Source: Bacteroidales bacterium (GTDB lineage Bacteria; Bacteroidota; Bacteroidia; Bacteroidales; UBA932). From it: 64,000 nucleotides of DNA. Each line of letters starts with the position of its first letter. Within the stretch, counting starts at the first letter, position 1. A model generated the notes under the pieces. That model searched no databases, was not told where the DNA came from, and saw nothing but the letters and a program-made list of their open reading frames with translations. Of the stretch, positions 8,555-17,051 are shown piece by piece. The position numbers and the translations under genes are program-made. The stretch spans positions 1 to 64,000 of the forward strand of contig JAFTWQ010000008.1 in NCBI GenBank assembly GCA_017465225.1. The letters run 5' to 3'.

Positions 8555-9076
8555 CTATCTTTGGTTCATAACTAACGCTGTCGTTTCTGTTCCGGTTGAG
8601 ACCGGCTTGCCCGAAGGACGTGCTATGCTCCAGATTATGAGACCCAGCCAAAGAGCAAGAAGAGCAATATACAGTATCTTCTTCCATTTCTTCAATGAGG
8701 CCCAGCCGCATTTCATCTGTGCCCACCAGACACTCCAGGACGCCTGCTGTCTCTCGCACCATAGTCTGAATCTTCCGACTCCTGCCTTGCTTTCTGATTT
8801 CGTTTTCTTCTGATTCCGGACTTTTATTTTGATGACCTTCTTGGCAGTCTTGCCCCCTGACTTCACTTTAAGGGTATATCGGGTCCGTCCCTTTGAAGCA
8901 GACACAAGTAGTTTTGTTGTGCCTTTGTCGGAAAGCTGGATTGTATGAAAGGTGTGTCCGTTATCTATGTCCAGAGATATGGAATCCGGACAGAAATCAC
9001 ACTCCCAGTTCAGTGTGACATATTCACCTTCATTTACGGACTTCGTGTCTGATGAAAAGATTATGGTTCTGTTCAT
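8555..9076 (-). CDS. Hypothetical single-pass membrane protein, Ig-like N-domain
   Basis: The 173-residue product has no signal peptide. It has an Ig-like beta domain (about 1-88, ending in VKSGGKTAKKVIKIKVRN), a basic linker, and one clear membrane helix (ILYIALLALWLGLIIWSI, about 133-151). The Ig-like part is probably cytosolic, since the N-terminus carries no export signal. It is transcribed with the 8097-8546 gene. A -7-like element (TACTTTTG on the minus strand, 9149-9156) lies upstream. Function is unknown. Confidence 0.6.
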   Translation of the reverse strand: MNRTIIFSSDTKSVNEGEYVTLNWECDFCPDSISLDIDNGHTFHTIQLSDKGTTKLLVSASKGRTRYTLKVKSGGKTAKKVIKIKVRNQKKTKSESKAGVGRFRLWCERQQASWSVWWAQMKCGWASLKKWKKILYIALLALWLGLIIWSIARPSGKPVSTGTETTALVMNQR

Positions 9077-9163
9077 ATTGATAATTTGATAGAATGTGTC
9101 GCAAATAATATTCCGTATATGGTCTTGTCATAATGTACTTCTTTATTACAAAAGTAGCGGGTT

Positions 9164-10495
9164 TTATACCAAAGGTGCGAACAGTCTGAAGAACCGCTGC
9201 AGTCCCTTTTCAATGAAGTCGTATCCCTTCAGGACTTCTTCCGTAATCTCTTTGCACAATGACAGGTCGTTGAGAAATATCTCCTTGTTTTTCAGGGCGG
9301 TAGGCTTGTCGTACATATAGGCGTTGAGTTCATAACACAAGTCAAGGCTTCTCGGATCGATGTTGGCTGAACCTACTGATGAGAGGTAGTCATCACTGAC
9401 CAGAGTCTTGCTGTGCATAAATTCCCCGGCACGTTCGAATATCCTGATGCCGAGTTGAAGGCACTCCTTGTAAAACGATCTGTTTATGTAGCCCATTGTG
9501 GCCATATCGCTGTTCTGTGGGACCATTATCCGTACATCCACGCCATTACCTGTCGCTGTCTTCATTGCTTCAAGAGTAGAGTCTGAAGGCACAAGATAAG
9601 GTGTCTGTATGTACAGGTAATCTTCCGCATTTTCGGCAATCCATTCCAGTCCTGTCTGAATTACCGGGAATGGAGCATCCGGACCATCAGGAACAATCTG
9701 CACAGGCAGTTCTTCAGTCACATCATGTTCCGGAAACAGACCGGCAATATCTTCAGTTACACTTCCTCCCGAATGCATCCACATATCCAGGAAATTATAC
9801 TGAAGAGAATATACGGCATCGCCTGTCAGTCTGAGATGGGTGTCACGCCAATCCTTGAAATAGTGGTCATTGATGTTCATTCCTCCGGTGTATGCGATCT
9901 TCCCGTCTATGACCACAACTTTCCTGTGATCTCTGTAATTGAGATCGGGAATTATCCGGTGCAGCCCCGTATATCGCCTTACTTCGACACCAGCGAATCT
10001 CATTGACCAGAAGTAAACCGGAGGTATAGGAATGTTGGCTATGTTATCATATATGAATCTTACCTTTACGCCTTGCTTTGCCTTGTCAATCAGCGCTTTG
10101 CGAATAGCACGGCTCCCTTTGTCGATACCGAAGTGAAAATACTCCATGTGTATCGATTCCTTTGCGTTCTGAATGTCTTCAATCAGTAGGTCATATTTCC
10201 TTTTGCCTTCAGTGATGATCTCTATATCATTATGCACCGAAGGTTTGAGACCTGACGCACTTTCAAACAATGATGCAAGAGGACGATACTTATCTGAGAG
10301 TATGCTTTCATCGGACCGTCCGAACACTCTTGCTTCGGCAGGAGTACCTTGCACCAATTCATACGCCCGGTCGAAATGATTGCCTGTACCGTCGCTGCTC
10401 CTGCGGTTATTCCAGCCCAGGACAGCCAGAATTGCCAATGCGATGAATATAATGAAGATTATGATTATTGTCCACTTCAATTTGTCAACATTCAT
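9164..10495 (-). CDS. Cardiolipin synthase-like phospholipase D enzyme
   Basis: The 443-residue protein has one N-terminal membrane helix (about 9-28) and two PLD domains. The HKD motifs are visible as HRKVVVIDGKIAYTGG in the first half and HSKTLVSDDYLSSVGSANID in the second. This is the architecture of bacterial cardiolipin synthases, which join two phosphatidylglycerols at the inner membrane, although ClsA usually has two N-terminal helices. It starts 10 bp after mntP. Another PLD-type transphosphatidylase activity is possible. Confidence 0.85.
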   Translation of the reverse strand: MNVDKLKWTIIIIFIIFIALAILAVLGWNNRRSSDGTGNHFDRAYELVQGTPAEARVFGRSDESILSDKYRPLASLFESASGLKPSVHNDIEIITEGKRKYDLLIEDIQNAKESIHMEYFHFGIDKGSRAIRKALIDKAKQGVKVRFIYDNIANIPIPPVYFWSMRFAGVEVRRYTGLHRIIPDLNYRDHRKVVVIDGKIAYTGGMNINDHYFKDWRDTHLRLTGDAVYSLQYNFLDMWMHSGGSVTEDIAGLFPEHDVTEELPVQIVPDGPDAPFPVIQTGLEWIAENAEDYLYIQTPYLVPSDSTLEAMKTATGNGVDVRIMVPQNSDMATMGYINRSFYKECLQLGIRIFERAGEFMHSKTLVSDDYLSSVGSANIDPRSLDLCYELNAYMYDKPTALKNKEIFLNDLSLCKEITEEVLKGYDFIEKGLQRFFRLFAPLV

Positions 10496-10505
10496 ATTGA
10501 TTTCT

Positions 10506-11063
10506 TTAGGAACAGAGGTGCTCTATCAATATTTTGACACCCATGACTATCAGGATGACTCCTCCTGCGATTTCTGCTTTGGATTTATGTCTTGCTCCGA
10601 AATGGTTACCTATCTTGAGTCCTGCGGCGGAGAATGCGGACACGATGATTCCTATGATAATGACAGCCCACCAGATATTGACTTCAAAGAAAGACAGCGA
10701 GACTCCAATAGCAAACACGTCAAGACTTGTAGCCAGGGAGGTTATAAGCATTGTCCTGGTCGAGAAGTCAGCGCCAGATGCTTCCGGTTTTTGCTTCAGG
10801 GAATCATGTATCATCTTGACTCCTAAAGCAACAAGCATATAGAATGCTACCCAATGGTCGAATTTTTCTACGGCAGCAGCGAGTGAGTGTCCTATATAGT
10901 AGCCGAAGAGTGTCATCAGGATATGGAAGATTCCGAACCAGGATGCGATGTTTGTATAATGTGCCGGCTGAAGTTTTCCTACGCTGAGTCCTTTGGCTAT
11001 GGCAACGGCAAAGGCGTCCATCGAGACGCCTATTGCCAGAAGTATTATATCGAATGTATTCAC
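10506..11063 (-). CDS. mntP: Manganese efflux pump MntP
   Basis: The 185-residue product has six membrane segments in two similar halves. The duplicated signature is ASMDAFAV-like: GVSMDAFAVAIAKGLS near the N-terminus and TSLDVFAIGVSLSF in the second half, each with the conserved aspartate used for Mn2+. Length matches MntP (about 188). The start is GTG, overlapping the stop of the P-type ATPase by one base (TAGTG), so the two transporters are translationally linked. No yybP-ykoY riboswitch-like sequence is apparent upstream of the operon. Confidence 0.93.
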   Translation of the reverse strand: MNTFDIILLAIGVSMDAFAVAIAKGLSVGKLQPAHYTNIASWFGIFHILMTLFGYYIGHSLAAAVEKFDHWVAFYMLVALGVKMIHDSLKQKPEASGADFSTRTMLITSLATSLDVFAIGVSLSFFEVNIWWAVIIIGIIVSAFSAAGLKIGNHFGARHKSKAEIAGGVILIVMGVKILIEHLCS

Positions 11064-13693
11064 TATCTGTCCTTATTACGTGTAAACAGTTTGAACAATT
11101 CGCTCAGGGCGAGTACTCCGAAAGAGAGTCCGATGACTGTCCACCACTGGCCTGAGGTCATAGGAGTGAGTTTGAAGAGGGACTGCATTTCCGGTACAAG
11201 GAGGACAAGCAATGTGAGTGCGGTCACAAATACGATCGTCAGCCAGAGCCATCTGTTGGTGAACATCTTATGGGTGAACCAGTTGTGTCCGGACCTGATG
11301 CTGAAGATGATTGTGAACTGACAGAACACCATCACTGCAAAAGTCATAGTCCTTGCGACATCAACCGAAGTCTTCATTCCTATCATATAGGCTGCAAGAG
11401 TGGTGAGACCTATTATCAATGACTGTATGATGACTCTTGTAGTGAAATGCTTTGTGAATATTCCCTGGTTAGGGTCTATAGGTTTGCGTTTCATTATATC
11501 CTTGTCGGCGTGATCTACACTCAAGGCAAGAGAAGGCAGCGAGTCTCCCACGAGGTTGATGAAGAGCAACTGGATCGGAAGCAGAGGCATATCAAGATTG
11601 GCAATGACTGCAATCAGAAGGAGGACGATTTCACCTAGGTTTGTAGATATCATGAACTGGATCGACTTCATCAGATTGTCATATATCCTTCGGCCTTCAC
11701 GCACGGATGATACGATTGTCGCAAAATTGTCATCAGTAAGAACGACATCCGCAGCTTCCTTTGCCACATCCGTTCCAGTGATTCCCATCGCAACACCGAT
11801 GTCAGCGAGTTTCAATGCCGGTGCATCATTCACTCCGTCACCTGTCATCGCCACGACATTACCACGACTCTGGAACGCATTGACTATGCGTACTTTATGT
11901 TCCGGCGCGACACGGGCAAAGACTGCCACATTACCGGCCATCTCCTTCAACTGTTCGTCGCTCATCATCTCGACATCTGTTCCCGTCAACACGCAGTCTC
12001 CTGTGGTGATGATTCCAAGACTTTTCGCTATGGCAGTCGCCGTAATCTTATGGTCTCCCGTTATCATCACAGGCTTGATTCCTGCTTCCTTACATCTCAG
12101 TACAGCCTCCTTTGCTTCCTCACGAGGAGGATCGATCATACCGACCATTCCGAGGAATATGAAATCATTTTCAATGGTCGCAGGAGTGAATGCGACAGGT
12201 AACTCAGATATAGTCTTGTATCCGATGGCAAGCACTCGAAGAGCCTGTGATGCCATCTCCATATTAGCCTTGTGGATGTCCTCTATATCTTTTTCTGTTA
12301 TTGGTCTGATGGTGGCTCCATCATTTATTCTGGTACAATTTGCGAGAAGTTCGTCAAGTCCTCCTTTGACAGCGACAAGAAAGTCCTCTTCATTATTCTG
12401 ATGAACGGTTGTCATCAGTTTTCTTTCGGAGTCAAACGGAATCTCAGCGATTCGCGACAGGGCTTTCTTGAGGGCGTTCTTGTCTATTGAGTGTTTGAGT
12501 CCTGCATCAATCAATGCTGTTTCAGTGGGGTCACCTATGGATTGACCGTCAGTGCTGAGTATCGCATCGTTTGCGAGCACAGACATCTTCAGGAGTTCAT
12601 TGATGACCGGGCTATCTTCTGTGGTATCAGAAAGATTTCCTGCAGCATAGATGTGTGTCACAGTCATCTTGTTCTGTGTCAATGTGCCTGTCTTGTCTGA
12701 ACATATCACAGTCGTGCTTCCAAGGGTTTCCACGGAAGGAAGATTGCGGACAATGGCATTTTGCTTAGCAAGTCTCTGAACGCCAAGGGCGAGGACAACA
12801 GTGGATACTGCCGGTAAGCCCTCCGGAATTGCTGCGACAGCAAGACTGACGGCAGTCATGAACATTTCCATCAGGTTTCTTCCGTAGCAGAGACCGATCA
12901 CCATAATGACTACGCAGACCACAAGACAGATTATGGCCAGAGTCTTTCCAAGTTTGTCAAGCCTTATCTGCATTGGAGTACGCATATCAGGAACAGACTG
13001 GATCATCGAGGCTATCTTTCCCACTTCGGTCTGATTTCCAATGGCTGTAACCACGCCCTTACCGTGTCCGTATGTCACGCTGCATGAACTGTAAGCCATA
13101 TTTATACGGTCTCCGATCGAAGCGTCCTCCGGAAGAACAGCGTCCGCATCTTTTTCCACAGGTACGGATTCGCCCGTCAAAGCCGCCTCCTGAATCTTCA
13201 GATTGACTGATTCTATAAGACGAAGGTCAGCCGGCACGTTGTCTCCGGTTTCAATAACGACAATATCGCCAACCACCAACTCACGAGATTCGATGATTTT
13301 TGTCTCCCCGTCACGTATCACCTTGCAATGAGGAGCAGAAAGTTTCTCAAGTGCATCCAAAGATTTTTCGGCTTTAGCCTCCTGGAATACGCCAATGATG
13401 GCATTCGCTATGAGGATTACAAGAATGATCAGCGCGTCTGTGATGCCTTCACCATTCATATATCCAGTGATACCGGATATGATTGCGGCGAATATCAGCA
13501 CGATGATCATGAAACTCTTGAACTGGCTGATGAACTTCTGCCAGAGTGTCGTGTGTTTTGTCTTCTCAAATTCGTTGAATCCGTCCCGTGCCTGTCTTGC
13601 TCCGGCCTCACTGGAAGACAGTCCTTTGACCGGATCTGTCAGGAATGTCCTGCAGGCTTCAGTGACAGTCAGTCGATGTGATTTCTTTTCCAT
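11063..13693 (-). CDS. Calcium/manganese-type P-type ATPase
   Basis: The 876-residue PII-type cation pump has the expected order: N-terminal cation-ATPase domain, LTGES actuator motif, PEGLP in transmembrane helix 4, the phosphorylated aspartate in CSDKTGTLTQNK, the KGG nucleotide-binding motif, the MTGDGVNDAPAL hinge motif, and C-terminal membrane helices. PEGLP and overall length match SERCA/PMR1-like Ca2+ (or Mn2+) exporters rather than heavy-metal or K+ pumps. It heads an operon with mntP and the PLD enzyme. A -7-like element (TAATTTTG, minus strand, 13720-13727) is just upstream. Confidence 0.92.
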   Translation of the reverse strand: MEKKSHRLTVTEACRTFLTDPVKGLSSSEAGARQARDGFNEFEKTKHTTLWQKFISQFKSFMIIVLIFAAIISGITGYMNGEGITDALIILVILIANAIIGVFQEAKAEKSLDALEKLSAPHCKVIRDGETKIIESRELVVGDIVVIETGDNVPADLRLIESVNLKIQEAALTGESVPVEKDADAVLPEDASIGDRINMAYSSCSVTYGHGKGVVTAIGNQTEVGKIASMIQSVPDMRTPMQIRLDKLGKTLAIICLVVCVVIMVIGLCYGRNLMEMFMTAVSLAVAAIPEGLPAVSTVVLALGVQRLAKQNAIVRNLPSVETLGSTTVICSDKTGTLTQNKMTVTHIYAAGNLSDTTEDSPVINELLKMSVLANDAILSTDGQSIGDPTETALIDAGLKHSIDKNALKKALSRIAEIPFDSERKLMTTVHQNNEEDFLVAVKGGLDELLANCTRINDGATIRPITEKDIEDIHKANMEMASQALRVLAIGYKTISELPVAFTPATIENDFIFLGMVGMIDPPREEAKEAVLRCKEAGIKPVMITGDHKITATAIAKSLGIITTGDCVLTGTDVEMMSDEQLKEMAGNVAVFARVAPEHKVRIVNAFQSRGNVVAMTGDGVNDAPALKLADIGVAMGITGTDVAKEAADVVLTDDNFATIVSSVREGRRIYDNLMKSIQFMISTNLGEIVLLLIAVIANLDMPLLPIQLLFINLVGDSLPSLALSVDHADKDIMKRKPIDPNQGIFTKHFTTRVIIQSLIIGLTTLAAYMIGMKTSVDVARTMTFAVMVFCQFTIIFSIRSGHNWFTHKMFTNRWLWLTIVFVTALTLLVLLVPEMQSLFKLTPMTSGQWWTVIGLSFGVLALSELFKLFTRNKDR

Positions 13694-13787
13694 TTTTCTT
13701 ATCGTTTATTCTCGGAGGACAAAATTATTGCCTCGTAGCACAAGATTTGTTACATTTATCGGACAAAATATTTATGAAACTTCGCTT

Positions 13788-14645
13788 ATGGAGAATCAGG
13801 AGGAAATTTTTCGCATAGATATCGACGAAAGGATGAAGGATTTCGGGGCTTCAGGTATGCTGCTAAGCCTCAATCTTCCGGATATCGAAGAAAGGGACAT
13901 CAGGAATTTCTACATCCTTGGAGGGATGGTCATATGTCTTTGTCGGAGATATGAGGGTTCCATATATATTGATGGAAAAGAACATAAATTAGGCGAAAGC
14001 AGCATAGCGATACTTCCCGAGAAACACCTTGTCAGATTTACTGAATCAATCAAAGTCGAAACGATTCAATTCATTGCGGTGACTACCGACTATATATTGA
14101 ATATGCCTTCTCCGATTGACACGAGCATATTCAGTTACTCAAGATATATTCCGGTAATGCAGGTCTCTGACAGCAAGTTTGATGACTTCCAGAGTTATTT
14201 CAGGTTTCTTTACAAGGAAAGCAATGAGAAAAGCACATACCAGGATGAGATTCTTCGCTCGATACTGTATGCCTTGATTCTGGAAATTACTGGAGAATAT
14301 GACGCACAGTATAATCTTAACACCGGTGCCGAAATCAAATCTCACGATGTGTCAGACAAGTTCTTCCACCTGCTTGCCGTATATTATAAGGAAAACAGGA
14401 CTGTACAGTTCTATGCAGACAAGCTCAACATCACATCAAAGTATCTAACCACAGCGATAAAGAAGACAACCGGACGACCAGTCCTTGAGTGGCTGCACGA
14501 AGCTGTCCTGATCGAAGCGAAGATGCTTCTCATGACCACAGACCTGACGGTCCAGGAGATATCCGACAGGCTCAACTTCTCCAGTCCTTCCGCATTTGTC
14601 CAGTTCTTCAAGAAACATACGGGGACTACGCCGAAAAAGATTTGA
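13788..14645 (+). CDS. AraC-family transcriptional regulator
   Basis: The 285-residue protein has a cupin-like N-terminal sensor region (about 30-130) and two C-terminal helix-turn-helices (about 185-285), ending in the AraC hallmark SSPSAFVQFFKKHTGTTPKK. The frame is open for a further 390 bp upstream but that overlaps the ATPase gene on the other strand; the ATG at 13788 (MENQEEIF) is the sensible start. It is divergent from the cation-export operon with a gap of about 95 bp, so it could regulate that operon, itself or a distant target. Confidence 0.88.
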   Translation: MENQEEIFRIDIDERMKDFGASGMLLSLNLPDIEERDIRNFYILGGMVICLCRRYEGSIYIDGKEHKLGESSIAILPEKHLVRFTESIKVETIQFIAVTTDYILNMPSPIDTSIFSYSRYIPVMQVSDSKFDDFQSYFRFLYKESNEKSTYQDEILRSILYALILEITGEYDAQYNLNTGAEIKSHDVSDKFFHLLAVYYKENRTVQFYADKLNITSKYLTTAIKKTTGRPVLEWLHEAVLIEAKMLLMTTDLTVQEISDRLNFSSPSAFVQFFKKHTGTTPKKI

Positions 14646-14715
14646 AGTAATTCCGGCCGTTTGCCACAAATTGTGAAAAATAATTGAGTTTGTGTTCCCT
14701 CAGTGTTCCCAAGAA

Positions 14716-14750
14716 CGAAAAAAGCACTCACGAAAGTTTCGTAAGTGCTT
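14716..14750 (-). terminator. Intrinsic terminator of the tRNA operon
   Basis: On the minus strand a stem of 14 pairs (AAGCACTTACGAAA with TTTCGTGAGTGCTT, one wobble pair) is followed directly by a T run. It lies 11 bp after the tRNA-Met 3' end, which fits termination of the two-tRNA transcript. Confidence 0.85.
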
Positions 14751-14760
14751 GATTTTCAAG

Positions 14761-14834
14761 TAGCGGGACCCAGGATTGAACTGGGGACCTCATGATTATG
14801 AATCATGCGCTCTAACCAGCTGAGCTATCCCGCC
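14761..14834 (-). tRNA. tRNA-Met (CAT)
   Basis: A 74-nt cloverleaf on the minus strand. The acceptor stem is GGCGGGA/TCCCGCT, the D arm is GCTCAGCTGGTTAGAGC, the anticodon stem CATGA/TCATG holds loop TTCATAA with anticodon CAT, and the T arm carries TTCAATC. CCA is not encoded. A CAT anticodon may mean elongator Met, initiator Met or lysidine-modified Ile. The first acceptor pair is formed (G-U), which argues against initiator tRNA; I favour elongator Met. Confidence 0.9.
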
Positions 14835-14855
14835 ATGACTTATGTCAAAATGTTG

Positions 14856-14926
14856 TTGAGATAGAAGGACTCGAACCCTCACTGACAGAGCCAGAATCTG
14901 TAGTGCTACCATTACACCATATCTCA
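14856..14926 (-). tRNA. tRNA-Gln (CTG)
   Basis: A 71-nt cloverleaf on the minus strand. The acceptor stem is TGAGATA/TATCTCA, the anticodon stem ACAGA/TCTGT holds loop TTCTGGC with anticodon CTG, and the T loop is TTCGAGT. It precedes tRNA-Met by 21 bp in the same transcript. Confidence 0.9.
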
Positions 14927-14956
14927 ATTTGGCTTCCCGTTTTTGAAATGGGATTG

Positions 14957-14988
14957 CAAAGGTATGAATGTTTTGTTAAAATGCAAAA
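14957..14988 (-). promoter_or_regulatory. Promoter of the tRNA operon
   Basis: The minus strand has TTTTG (14984-14988) and TACCTTTG (14957-14964) with 19 bp between the TTG and the -7 box. This matches the Bacteroidota -33/-7 consensus in both boxes and spacing. Transcription would start about 25 bp before tRNA-Gln. Confidence 0.75.
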
Positions 14989-15038
14989 CTTTTTTGAAAA
15001 AAATTGAATGTTTCCTTGAAATGGCATATCTTAGGGGC

Positions 15039-15518
15039 ATGAAGAAGGTGATTTCTATAATGATCTTGATGCTGGCCGGATTGGCTGGCTATGCCCAGCC
15101 CAGGGCGTTGGGCATCAGGGCTGGACTGGAATATCAGGTCAGCTATCAGCATGCCACCAGTGAAAGGGGAGACTTTCTGGAGATCGATTGCGGTTTCCAG
15201 ATGGTCAGCAATACTGCAAATCTCGCGCTTGCCTATGATTTCATGCTGGCTCGGCCGGACTGGACACGTAAGGGCAGGTGGGGAGTATACCTGGGCCCTG
15301 CGGTCAAGGCCGGTGTGACCGGGGTCGGTTACTGCGTGTCTGCAGGATTCCAGATAGGCCTGGAGTACACTTTTGAATTCCCACTTCAGATTTCCATCGA
15401 TACGAGGCCGGCTTTGGGAGTGGCCGTGATCAACAGGACGGCGAGCTTCTATGGGGGCGAGTCTACACTCGGCGGCTGCCCTTGTCTTTCTGTAAGGTAT
15501 CGTTTCGGACGCCGGTAA
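15039..15518 (+). CDS. Small outer-membrane beta-barrel-type protein
   Basis: The 159-residue product begins with a clear signal peptide (MKKVISIMILMLAGLAGYAQ) and continues as alternating amphipathic strands rich in Gly, Tyr and Phe, ending in Arg-Tyr-Arg-Phe before GRR. This fits a small outer-membrane beta-barrel of about eight strands. The open frame extends 96 bp upstream into the tRNA promoter, but the ATG at 15039 starts the signal peptide. No specific family is recognised. It converges on the deformylase gene with a 6-bp gap. Confidence 0.7.
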   Translation: MKKVISIMILMLAGLAGYAQPRALGIRAGLEYQVSYQHATSERGDFLEIDCGFQMVSNTANLALAYDFMLARPDWTRKGRWGVYLGPAVKAGVTGVGYCVSAGFQIGLEYTFEFPLQISIDTRPALGVAVINRTASFYGGESTLGGCPCLSVRYRFGRR

Positions 15519-15524
15519 TCAGGG

Positions 15525-16130
15525 CTACAGGCGATCAGTGTATAGCAGTCCGTCGAGGTGGTCGATCTCGTGCTGGAAGATGACTGCTGTGAAGCCTCGG
15601 ACTGTGTCGCGGACTGACCATTTGGGGTGTCGGGTCAGGGCGTATTCTACGATGATTTCCTGTGAGCGGAGGACTTCTTCGCGTCGGTCTGGGACGGAGA
15701 GGCAGCCTTCAGGGCCGTATGCCAGGGAGTCCGATGACCATATGAGCCTGATGTTGGGGTAGATCTCGAAGGGTTCGCCGGGCTTGTCAAATCTCTGGAC
15801 AGCGATGACGCGGCGGTTGATGCCGATCTGCGGGGCTGCGAGACCGACTCCGTCCTGGGACGGGTGGGTTACGGTCTGGAGCATGAGACGGCAGAGGTTC
15901 ATGAAGTCGTTGGAGCGTATGGTCCTTGGCGAGAGGTATGTGCTCGGGGCGCGGAGTACGGCAAGGTCGAGGCTGTCCTCGATGGTAAGTACTCTCATCG
16001 TGCTGTCGGCTCCGTGGATGAGCGCCCTTTCATGGGCGGTGAATCCGCCTTCGCCTTTGTCAGGGATGTATCCGCGGAGGATGATGAACAGGGCTATCGC
16101 CAGTATGAGGAATAATGTGCTTCTTTTCAT
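15525..16130 (-). CDS. def: Peptide deformylase with N-terminal membrane anchor
   Basis: All three peptide deformylase motifs are present: GVGLAAPQ (motif 1), EGCLSVP (motif 2, metal-binding Cys) and QHEIDHLDG (motif 3, HExxH). The enzyme removes the formyl group from new proteins. Unusually, the 201-residue protein starts with MKRSTLFLILAIALFIIL, a signal peptide or signal anchor absent from standard Def. With Lys-Arg at the N-terminus, the positive-inside rule would put the catalytic domain in the periplasm. It follows ispF by 6 bp. A second, cytosolic Def elsewhere in the genome is likely but not visible here. Confidence 0.9.
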   Translation of the reverse strand: MKRSTLFLILAIALFIILRGYIPDKGEGGFTAHERALIHGADSTMRVLTIEDSLDLAVLRAPSTYLSPRTIRSNDFMNLCRLMLQTVTHPSQDGVGLAAPQIGINRRVIAVQRFDKPGEPFEIYPNIRLIWSSDSLAYGPEGCLSVPDRREEVLRSQEIIVEYALTRHPKWSVRDTVRGFTAVIFQHEIDHLDGLLYTDRL

Positions 16131-16136
16131 GGCCGC

Positions 16137-16631
16137 CTAGTCGTATGTTTCGTCCTTCTTTTCCAGCAATGCCACGGCGTAGACCTCGCATCCTTCGCTT
16201 CTGCCGACAAAGCCGAGCTTTTCGGTGGTGGTGGCTTTTACGGACACCTGTCCGGCAGAGCATCCCATTATCGAGGCCATGCATTCGCGCATCGCGACGA
16301 TGTATGGTGCCAGCTTCGGCCTCTGCATCGCTATGGTCACATCGACATTCACGACCGACCATCCGTCAGCTTCGATAAGGTCCATGACCCTTCGCAGCAG
16401 GATCTTGCTGTCGATGCCTTTGAATTCGTCGGATGTGTCGGGAAAATGCTTTCCTATGTCGCCGAGGGCGAGGGCGCCGAGAAGTGCGTCGCATAATGCG
16501 TGGATGGCCACATCGCCGTCAGAATGTGCGATGCATCCGATCGGGCTGTCGATTCTTACGCCTCCGAGCCACAATGGCAGCCCCTCTGCCAGGGCATGTA
16601 CGTCATATCCGTTTCCTATCCTTATGTTCAT
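16137..16631 (-). CDS. ispF: 2-C-methyl-D-erythritol 2,4-cyclodiphosphate synthase
   Basis: The 164-residue protein matches IspF of the non-mevalonate isoprenoid pathway, which cyclises CDP-methylerythritol 2-phosphate to MEcPP with loss of CMP. The metal-binding GYDVHAL motif is at the N-terminus, followed by AHSDGDVAIHALCDALLGAL, the FPDT motif and a C-terminal SVKATTTEKLGF. Length is normal. It is first in an operon with the membrane-anchored deformylase. Confidence 0.95.
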   Translation of the reverse strand: MNIRIGNGYDVHALAEGLPLWLGGVRIDSPIGCIAHSDGDVAIHALCDALLGALALGDIGKHFPDTSDEFKGIDSKILLRRVMDLIEADGWSVVNVDVTIAMQRPKLAPYIVAMRECMASIMGCSAGQVSVKATTTEKLGFVGRSEGCEVYAVALLEKKDETYD

Positions 16632-16648
16632 ATTTCAAATAATTTCCA

Positions 16649-16676
16649 CAAATGTAAATAAAAAACCTTAATTTTG
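16649..16676. promoter_or_regulatory. Divergent -7 elements between ispF and the mutL operon
   Basis: TACATTTG on the minus strand (16649-16656) faces ispF, and TAATTTTG on the plus strand (16669-16676) faces the mutL operon. Both match TAnnTTTG. No convincing -33 TTG is seen at the right distance for either. A GC-rich stem-loop (16683-16713, GGCGG and CCGCC arms around GGCC/GGCC) lies in the rightward leader. Confidence 0.5.
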
Positions 16677-16744
16677 CTTTTTGGCGGGGTAAAAGGCCGT
16701 AAGGCCTGCCGCCATGGAAATGTATTAAAGGAAAAACATCAGAT

Positions 16745-17050
16745 ATGGGATTCAGTTTCAATTTTTTCGGAACGCAGGAAGTGCGCAAGTTCAGCTACAA
16801 GCCTCGTTTCTATGATCCGGAGACAGAGGAGAGGAGGAAGAAGTACGGCGATTTCACAAAGCCGAAGGAGGAGGGATATGTGCCGGGAAAGCATGTGAGA
16901 GGCAGTTTCCGTGATGGAAATTATCAGCGCACCAAGGAGGTCAGCAGGAACCAGAAGGTGATAGGCATCGTTTCAATGATACTTCTCGTCACTGTGGTTA
17001 TCCTGCTCTTAAGGTATTTCCCTCTTCTGGTGGAGTCTTTGACGGAATAG
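16745..17050 (+). CDS. Small single-pass membrane protein upstream of mutL
   Basis: The 101-residue product has a basic, aromatic N-terminal half (KPRFYDPETEERRKKYGDF) and one C-terminal membrane helix (about 75-95). I do not recognise a characterised family; its place one base before mutL suggests a conserved operon partner, but no repair role can be inferred from sequence. The start follows an A-rich stretch and is the first ATG of the frame. Confidence 0.75.
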   Translation: MGFSFNFFGTQEVRKFSYKPRFYDPETEERRKKYGDFTKPKEEGYVPGKHVRGSFRDGNYQRTKEVSRNQKVIGIVSMILLVTVVILLLRYFPLLVESLTE

Positions 17051-17051
17051 T

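Noticed and set aside
8547-8762. N-terminal extension of the 8097-8546 protein
   Set aside because: It overlaps the preceding gene in another frame and has a low-complexity, non-conserved look.
13694-13787. Possible yybP-ykoY (Mn2+) riboswitch before the ATPase-mntP operon
   Set aside because: The gap is only 94 bp and contains none of the conserved riboswitch blocks I would expect.
13395-13787. N-terminal extension of the AraC-family regulator
   Set aside because: The extra 131 residues are antisense to the P-type ATPase gene and show no domain; the sensible start is 13788.
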